64,000 bases of DNA from Zoroaster sp. YZ-2022. Lineage: Eukaryota; Echinodermata; Asteroidea; Forcipulatida; Zoroasteridae. Of this stretch, positions 58,280 through 64,000 are shown one piece after another. The translations under genes and the position numbers were made by a program. The stretch is from the NCBI GenBank assembly GCA_029582265.1, contig CM055823.1, forward strand, positions 11,287,716 to 11,351,715. Direction: 5' to 3'. The notes below the pieces were generated by a model that did not search any database, was not told where the DNA came from, and saw only the letters and a program-made list of their open reading frames with translations. The number at the start of each line of letters is the position of its first letter. The first letter of the stretch is position 1.

Positions 58280-60207
58280 GGACTCGATTCCACTTGATTG
58301 AAACACTTATTTATTGCTGTACTGTACGTAACGATGGTTCACGATGATATGGGAAGCCATATTGTGTAATAAGGACTAACTCTTGAGGGCGCACTTCCAA
58401 TTTACAGTCCAGGTTTTTTTTTTTTTTTTTGTTTTTTGAAAATGTGAAGACAAGACATACAAATTATGATAAACAGCTCTATTTAGTGGGATGCACCCAT
58501 GTACATGGAAGCCCATTTTATATGTCAGTCTCGTAAAAAACAATATTTTATTGAATATTAGAAATTCGCAATATGTACATTCGCAATCACTATTGTGAAT
58601 AATTATTCGCCCTCAGTGTTAACGATCGATCGTACACAGTTCCTGATCAGGGCTGAGCTGGTTTCACTTCAAACATTGCCTGTACTGTTTTCAAAATGAT
58701 TTCAGTATCAAACCATAAAACAACCTTGGTTACCATTTAGAAACTCTATAATATGAATATTTGAAAACTATAATGAGTAAATAAAAGCCAAAGAAGTGTG
58801 AATTTTGAGGAATGATGGAACTTAATCAATGAATTTATGAAAAATTCGTAGAATCAAAACACATGGCTTTTGGTTGTACTTGTGTGTTTCATATTTATAT
58901 ATTTTTTATTTTAATATATAATATACTTTGGGAAAGTTGTAAATTAATTTATAATACAAAATACTACAGCATATAATCTATATTGAAGATCATATCGTTT
59001 TTATATTGAATCAATTTACAAATGTTAAAGATGGATCGCCTGTGTTTTACCGGCAATTTTCAGAAGTTTGTGTGTGTATTGGAACATTGATAATGTGGAC
59101 ACCAGGTTCAAGTAGTATTGTTATACAGACGACAATTTATAGGAATTATCAGTGGTGTAAATTTGTTAAAAGGTGTGATGGATGATTCAAAATGTCCAAT
59201 TCCAGTGGACCCCCCCCCCCTTGAACATGATCCAGTCCTAAACCCTCCCCAACACCTGAACATGTTTTATTTATTTATTTTTTTTAATTTCAAAGGTTGA
59301 ATAATTTGTTTGGAAGTCCTAAATCATGTTCAAATAAGAGAATCCAAATTTTCCCGAGGAGTTTGTCCAATATTTGTTTTTTACTTGACCCAAAAGGTTA
59401 GTGAGGGTGATCCTATGGACCATCCCCCAACAAAATATTGTTATACCCCATCCCCTGGGATTTACACCCATCCAGTTTATACCTTGGAGTTTATATACAT
59501 AATATATTACACAATAATATGATTATTTCATTATTTTTTAACTGTTCTGAAATTGTAGAACCACGATGAACTGTTGATTTAAATAATTGATGACGTCATA
59601 ACCTTACACGTGATTTGACGTCATGTTATTGTATTTTTGATATGTGTCAGAATGTTAAGCAAACCATTTATTTTCACTGATATGCCGGGATTTTAACGTT
59701 AAACATGAATATTCATATTGATGTCATTCTCGTATAGCCTTATACTAATTACATGATATAATATCATTATCATATTGTGTTGATGGAAATTTCAGAGTTC
59801 AAATAATGTCCACTGATTGACATTTTAAACTGTATATCTTGTTAAGATAGAAAGCGAGAATATGTAATTAAAACCACGTGACCTACATCATGCTCATCTA
59901 TAAATAATGTATGTGTCTAAATGGTCCAATGGCTGTGACCAAACATTGTTCTACAAACTATTTAATTTTCACTTTTAGTAGTTTGTGTTTTGCGTCATGC
60001 AATGATTGAAACAAATTCTTATTGACCTTAATCAAATATTGAGTTTTACTTGATAACATTTATTGCTTTTCTATGTATGTGTCGTGTGAAGACTGGAATC
60101 ATAGTTTTTATAAGTCCTTGTTTGGAGTAAAGAAATAAAAGACTGTACAAAACAGTGTGTGTGGCTGTTGTACTTTATCCTTTGTGAATATTATATATAT
60201 AGATAGT
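58280..60207. other. Intergenic, AT-rich, no gene recognised
   Basis: Poly-T at about 58413-58430 and a C run at 59211-59220. Open frames at 59118-59522 have no recognisable motif. Confidence 0.4.
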
Positions 60208-60211
60208 TTAA

Positions 60212-60426
60212 AGGGACAATATCGTCACGATTAACAGGGCATGGAATCGGAGTACTAATTTAAGATTAACTCTGTAACTGAAAAAATACCCTATATTTAT
60301 GAGGTCATAACCGTTGCTGCTGCATAAATGACCTAGTAATTTTCAGTCACTGTGTTCATCTTAAACTAGGCCACCGATTCCATGCCCTGTTGAAAGTCTG
60401 ATCTGATCTTGACGATGTATGTCCCT
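60212..60426. mobile_element. TTAA-flanked MITE, second member of the 44622 family
   Basis: Left end AGGGACAATATCGTCACGA; reverse complement of the right end AGGGACATACATCGTCAAGA. The inverted repeats share CAGGGCATGGAATCGG and a GTAACTG/GTGACTGAAAA motif. TTAA lies on both sides (60208-60211, 60427-60430). It is 215 bp, without the internal tandem array of the 44622 copy. Confidence 0.88.
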
Positions 60427-61265
60427 TTAAAGATTGTATCGCCCGTGTTTTTGTTAGTATTTCTCACGTGATTTCCCATATGTTACAGAGCATTGTTAAG
60501 GTATTATCCCCTTGTAGAATGAAAAACAAAATATTTGAGAATGACAAATCTAAGTTTTACATAAACTAAGCCTCGCTCATTAATTGAGGCGCTTAATTTC
60601 TGCTAAATCATGATTTTGATAAATATTCTGATAAATATTTTATGAAAACATGGGCAATACAAGCTAAAATAGGTCTTACAAGGTTAATTTTGGGGACCTT
60701 TTCAGATATAAATACAATCAATATTGCACCAAACTCCCACCGAACTGGTCTATAGTTGTCCCGATATTTTTTAATCTCAAAGCTACATTGTTATTCTAGG
60801 CCAAGGTTTATGATCTCCAGGCCGGCTGAGGGTGGTCGTGCGCGAACGCACCTCACCCCCGCTAGGATCCCCACTATTTCCCCTATTATTACACAATTCT
60901 GCCATATTTTCACATTTATTCTCTGTACCCTTTGCAAAGATTTCATGTTTGAAATATGCTCCAAATATGTAGCACTGAGGTGTCTAGAAGCCTTAACTTC
61001 CAGGGCCCGTAGGCCGGTGCAAACCACCCCACGCCGGTATAGTGACGAGCTATCGCGGATTCGATTTTTTTTTGCCGTGTATTTCGTCAAAACCGTGTAT
61101 TTCGTCGTTAGTTAAAGGAATTTTACACCATTGGTAAAATGTCTGTAAATACATCCATACTTGATAAGAATCAAGAGAGATGAAAGTTTCTTCTCATTTC
61201 ATTGTGTCATTGACGAGGAAATAATGAAAATACATTAGATTTGCTTTGCATTCATTCTTGGGTGA

Positions 61266-61928
61266 CAGTGGCGTAATCACGGGGGTGACACGGGGGGAAC
61301 GTGCCCCCAACCGAGGTCTGTGCCCTCCGGGTGCTCCCATTCAGATTTTGAAAAAATAGGTCCCCATTTGAGGCTGCATGATACAAAATATTCATGTACT
61401 GACATCATGGACGGATCATCATGAGCACAGACCCTGGGCACAAATTCACCACGGGCCCATACACGCGCATAATACTACTAGTACTATATGCTACTTAGCC
61501 TGCACGCGCACGCGCACGCGCACGCGCACGCCCTCCCCCCAGATAGCCTACATAGTTTTGTTGCACAATAGCACAGAAACAACCCTACGTCACGCTGTAG
61601 GCTACGTGATTTAATTGGCTTTATTAAACACGTGATTTACATTCAAACAATGCCATAGTCATACATTTACAAAATCACATTTACTCCAATATTTTTAAAA
61701 TGGGGGGGGGGGGGGGCCTTGACATTTAATAGGGACCCGTGGCCCCCTCCCTAAAAGAATTATTATTATTATTTTTTTTTTTTGAAAACCAAGGGCCCGT
61801 ATTGGCTCCTGGGCCCGGGGCACGTGCCCAGTTTGCCCGTGCGGTAACCCGTGCATGACTGACATTCCCCTAGAAAAAGTGGTGCACCCCAAGTTCCCCC
61901 TGAAAATTGGACCCTAATTACGCCACTG
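61266..61928. mobile_element. Non-autonomous hAT-like element, 663 bp, 8-bp target duplication
   Basis: Both ends read CAGTGGCGTAAT (the right one in reverse complement). They are flanked by TTGGGTGA (61258-61265) and TTGGGTGG (61929-61936), an 8-bp duplication with one mismatch. CAG-beginning ends and 8-bp duplications are hAT hallmarks. The interior has a (GCACGC)n run at about 61501-61530, G and T homopolymers, and no transposase. Confidence 0.85.
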
Positions 61929-62275
61929 TTGGGTGGACAATTTATCACGGCTTTGATTCGAATTAATACATGTCACGTTTGGTCAATAATACACAATAAT
62001 TTCTCAGGATGTTTTTAGATTATAATTCAGTAATATATTCCTTTTAATTACCAAAAGTGTACATTCCCTTTAAGGACCTTTTAAGGAACCTCGTGTCGTT
62101 TTTCCCTCCTCACTGTAAAAATGGTGTTTAGAATTTAAACACATTTCTAAACACTTAATTGTACCCACTTTTTTCACATGTTTAGCCTAAAAGTAAACAT
62201 TGTTTAGATTGTGCTTTTCTGTGATGTGTGTTTGAATGCTAAAATCCATATGAATAGGTGTCAAAAAGCTATGCA

Positions 62276-62394
62276 CGTTTAGCTTTGTGACATGTACAGA
62301 GGATGGCCGTTTAGCTTTGTGACATGTACAGAGGATGGCCGTTTAGCTTTGTGGCATGTACAGAGGATGGCCGTTTAGCTTTGTGACATGTACT
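62276..62394 (+). repeat. 32-bp tandem repeat, about four units
   Basis: The unit CGTTTAGCTTTGTGACATGT plus ACAGAGGATGGC repeats four times with one substitution, the last unit being partial. Its junction CCGTTTAG is the reverse complement of the CTAAACGG core of the next array. Confidence 0.95.
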
Positions 62395-62415
62395 ATGGAA
62401 TTCCATATCTGCCAT

Positions 62416-62725
62416 TCTAAACGTCGCCCGTCGCCCTTCTAAACGGCGCCCGTCGCCCTCCTAAACGGCGCCCGTCGCCCTCCTAAACGGCGCCCTTCTA
62501 AACGGCGCCCGTCGCCCTCCTAAACGGCGCCCGTCGCCCTCCTAAACGGCGCCCTTCTAAACGGCGCCCGTCGCCCTTCTAAACGGCGCCTTTCTAAACG
62601 GCGCCCGTCGCCCTTCCAAACGGCGCCCTTCTAAACGGCGCCCGTCGCCCTTCCAAACGGCGCCCTTCCAAACGGCGCCCTTCCAAACGGCGCCCTTCTA
62701 AACGGCGCCCGTCGCCCTTCTATAT
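62416..62725 (+). repeat. GC-rich 15/22-bp tandem array with CTAAACGGCGCCC core
   Basis: Alternating units of CTAAACGGCGCCCGTCGCCC (22-bp type, with TT or TC) and CTAAACGGCGCCCTT (15-bp type) make up the stretch. Later units change CTAAACGG to CCAAACGG. It is sharply more GC-rich than its surroundings. Confidence 0.95.
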
Positions 62726-62744
62726 GGAACGCTACAGCTGCCTT

Positions 62745-63015
62745 CGGTGCCCATTTCGCTCCATTCGGCCGATTCACCATTTTATTCGGCCTTTTCACCA
62801 TTTCATTCTGCTATATCACCATTTCATTCGGCTACTCATCATTATTTTCATTTGCCCAATCATCATTTCATTCGGCTAGTCTTCATTTCGTTCGCCTTTT
62901 CATCATTTCATTCGGCTATTCACCATTTCATTTGCCCATATCATCATTTCATTCGGCTAGTCTTCATTTCGTTCGGTTGTTCATCATTTCATTGACTCAA
63001 TCATCATTCTGCTCG
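62745..63015 (+). repeat. Degenerate CATTTCATTCGGCTA tandem array
   Basis: ATCATTTCATTCGGCTAGTC and variants (CACCATTTCATTCGGC) recur every 17-34 bp across about 270 bp. The array gives a repetitive open frame with SPFHSA-type peptides that I regard as non-coding. Confidence 0.85.
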
Positions 63016-63529
63016 GCAAACCATCATTCGCTGCAGAACATCGATCACCGCGCGCTGCAGCCACCGGTTTAGGGCTCCACTGGTTTAGCCCTAAACCGAT
63101 TAATATTGTACACGGGTTTGTTATAACGGCAAGCATAGTTTTGGAGGCTGGTGTAAGGAGACTATACTTGACCGTGGCCTCGATCTAGTAAACAACGGAC
63201 TGTCACCATATGTGGATGCTCACGATCACATGTGCTCAAAAATTACACTACTGGGAAAAGTGGAAACTCATTTTCAAGACCTCTCCCCAAATTTCAAGAG
63301 TTGGTGGATAGAATTGCCACGAATACTGGTCATCTCGCCCCTAGCAAGCTCGCCCCCAATAAATAATTATAAAGAGATCGGCCTCCAGCTCCACCAAATT
63401 GCCTAGGAAAACATGAAAGCACAATTGCTTTTTTTAAAATATTTCATCCTTGAATATTTTGATTTACAGTTACACTTTTGAACTTTATCCATTCATCTAT
63501 TCAAGATTCAAGATTCAAGATTTTATTTA

Positions 63530-63796
63530 TTGTCATGCAAAACATCACATGAAAATTGATTTCCCAGTGTACACTGATTTAAAAATACAATATATACATT
63601 TAAAAAAAAAAAAAAAATGAAAATGAAAAAACAAATTATTTACTTACAAAACAATCATAAAAACTAAGGAAGCAATAGGGATTCAGGGCAATGGGGTGAC
63701 TAGGGAAGGAAATGAGGGAAAAGGAAACGGGTAGGGCAGGGTAGGATGTGGGGAGGGGGAAGGTTGGGTTAAAGTACGGCAAGGGAAAGGATAAAA
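63530..63796 (-). mobile_element. 3' UTR of the LINE at the right edge
   Basis: Downstream, in minus orientation, of the LINE stop codon. It has a long A run on the plus strand (63602-63617) and a TTCAAGA triple repeat near 63500-63522. The exact 3' end was not resolved. Confidence 0.5.
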
Positions 63797-64000
63797 CTAT
63801 CTGGTGAAGGTTGAGTTAAAAATCTGAATGGCCCATGGTAAAAATGAACATTTAAACCTGTTGGTTTTCAGACTAAGTTGACGTACTCTGCCAGATCGAT
63901 TGCAAATAATGAAGGGATTAAGAGGATGGGTTGTATCAGAAAGAATGCCATTAAATTTGGTGATAAGATGATTCTCTGCAATTTGCTGAATATTCTCAAC
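63797..64000 (-). CDS. LINE ORF2 C-terminus (partial, continues past the right edge)
   Basis: 68 codons, uninterrupted from the window edge to a TAG stop (complement of 63797-63799). The end reads HPLNPFIICNRSGRVRQL and FKCSFLPWAIQIFN. A terminal R..F..SF.P.AI..(F/W)N motif is characteristic of the C-terminus of non-LTR RT proteins. The frame is clean, unlike the other LINE copies here, so this copy may be younger. The RT core lies outside the window. Confidence 0.7.
   Translation of the reverse strand, partial: VENIQQIAENHLITKFNGILSDTTHPLNPFIICNRSGRVRQLSLKTNRFKCSFLPWAIQIFNSTFTR

Noticed and set aside
62747..62995. A repetitive 82-codon protein (SPFHSA repeats)
   Set aside because: The tandem array is degenerate at the DNA level with irregular spacing, and nothing suggests expression.

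Overview
This is a eukaryotic window. It shows GT-AG introns with matching phases, non-LTR retrotransposons with (ATT)n tails, tRNA-like SINEs, Penelope, piggyBac and hAT elements, minisatellites and two assembly gaps of exactly 500 N. A large NACHT-LRR (NLR) gene, a C2H2 zinc-finger cluster and this transposon mix suggest a marine invertebrate, probably a deuterostome (echinoderm, hemichordate or cephalochordate). That placement is inference and no species is claimed. Most of the sequence is repeat or non-coding. Intact coding capacity is concentrated between 41.4 and 58.1 kb.

Layout. 1-9.3 kb: minus-strand LINE remains separated by AT-rich sequence. 9.7-10.2 kb: a TTAGTG hexamer array. 11.65-39.4 kb (one contig between two gaps): four copies of a C2H2 zinc-finger unit at about 11.7-16.5, 29.2-33.6, 33.6-37.5 and 37.5-39.4+ kb. 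The last three are directly tandem. Because the copies are paralogous they expose later insertions (hAT-like MITE, SINEs, Penelope pieces, LINE) as filled versus empty sites. Two Penelope-like elements with RT and GIY-YIG domains lie at 16.6-17.9 kb (+) and 23.75-25.84 kb (-). An 82-bp piggyBac-type MITE lies at 20.3 kb.

41.4-58.1 kb: an NLR locus. Short linker exons (41427-41582, 41675-41734, 43060-43194, 45270-45452) are all symmetric phase 1. They lead in phase to either of two tandem NACHT exons. Exon A (48447 onward) is cut by a 5155-bp piggyBac element (49149-54303) flanked by TTAA. Only about 55 bp of NACHT homology remains beyond the element. Exon B (55804-58097) is a complete NACHT-LRR exon carrying the uninterrupted TTAA at 56505-56508. 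Two introns carry large minisatellites. A 45-bp array of 27 units duplicates the 3' end of exon 43060-43194 together with its 5' splice site. A 62-bp array of about 37 units has a single-unit counterpart upstream of exon B. The piggyBac transposase is split into two overlapping frames.

58.3-64 kb: intergenic sequence with a TTAA MITE, a non-autonomous hAT element with 8-bp target duplications, three short tandem arrays, and the C-terminus of a LINE ORF entering from the right edge.

The candidates for something undescribed are the splice-donor minisatellite of the NLR gene, the pair of NACHT exons behind one set of linker exons, and the recent piggyBac disruption with its related MITE. Sequence between about 11.7 and 18.3 kb looks noisy at base level, so frameshifts there should not be over-read.
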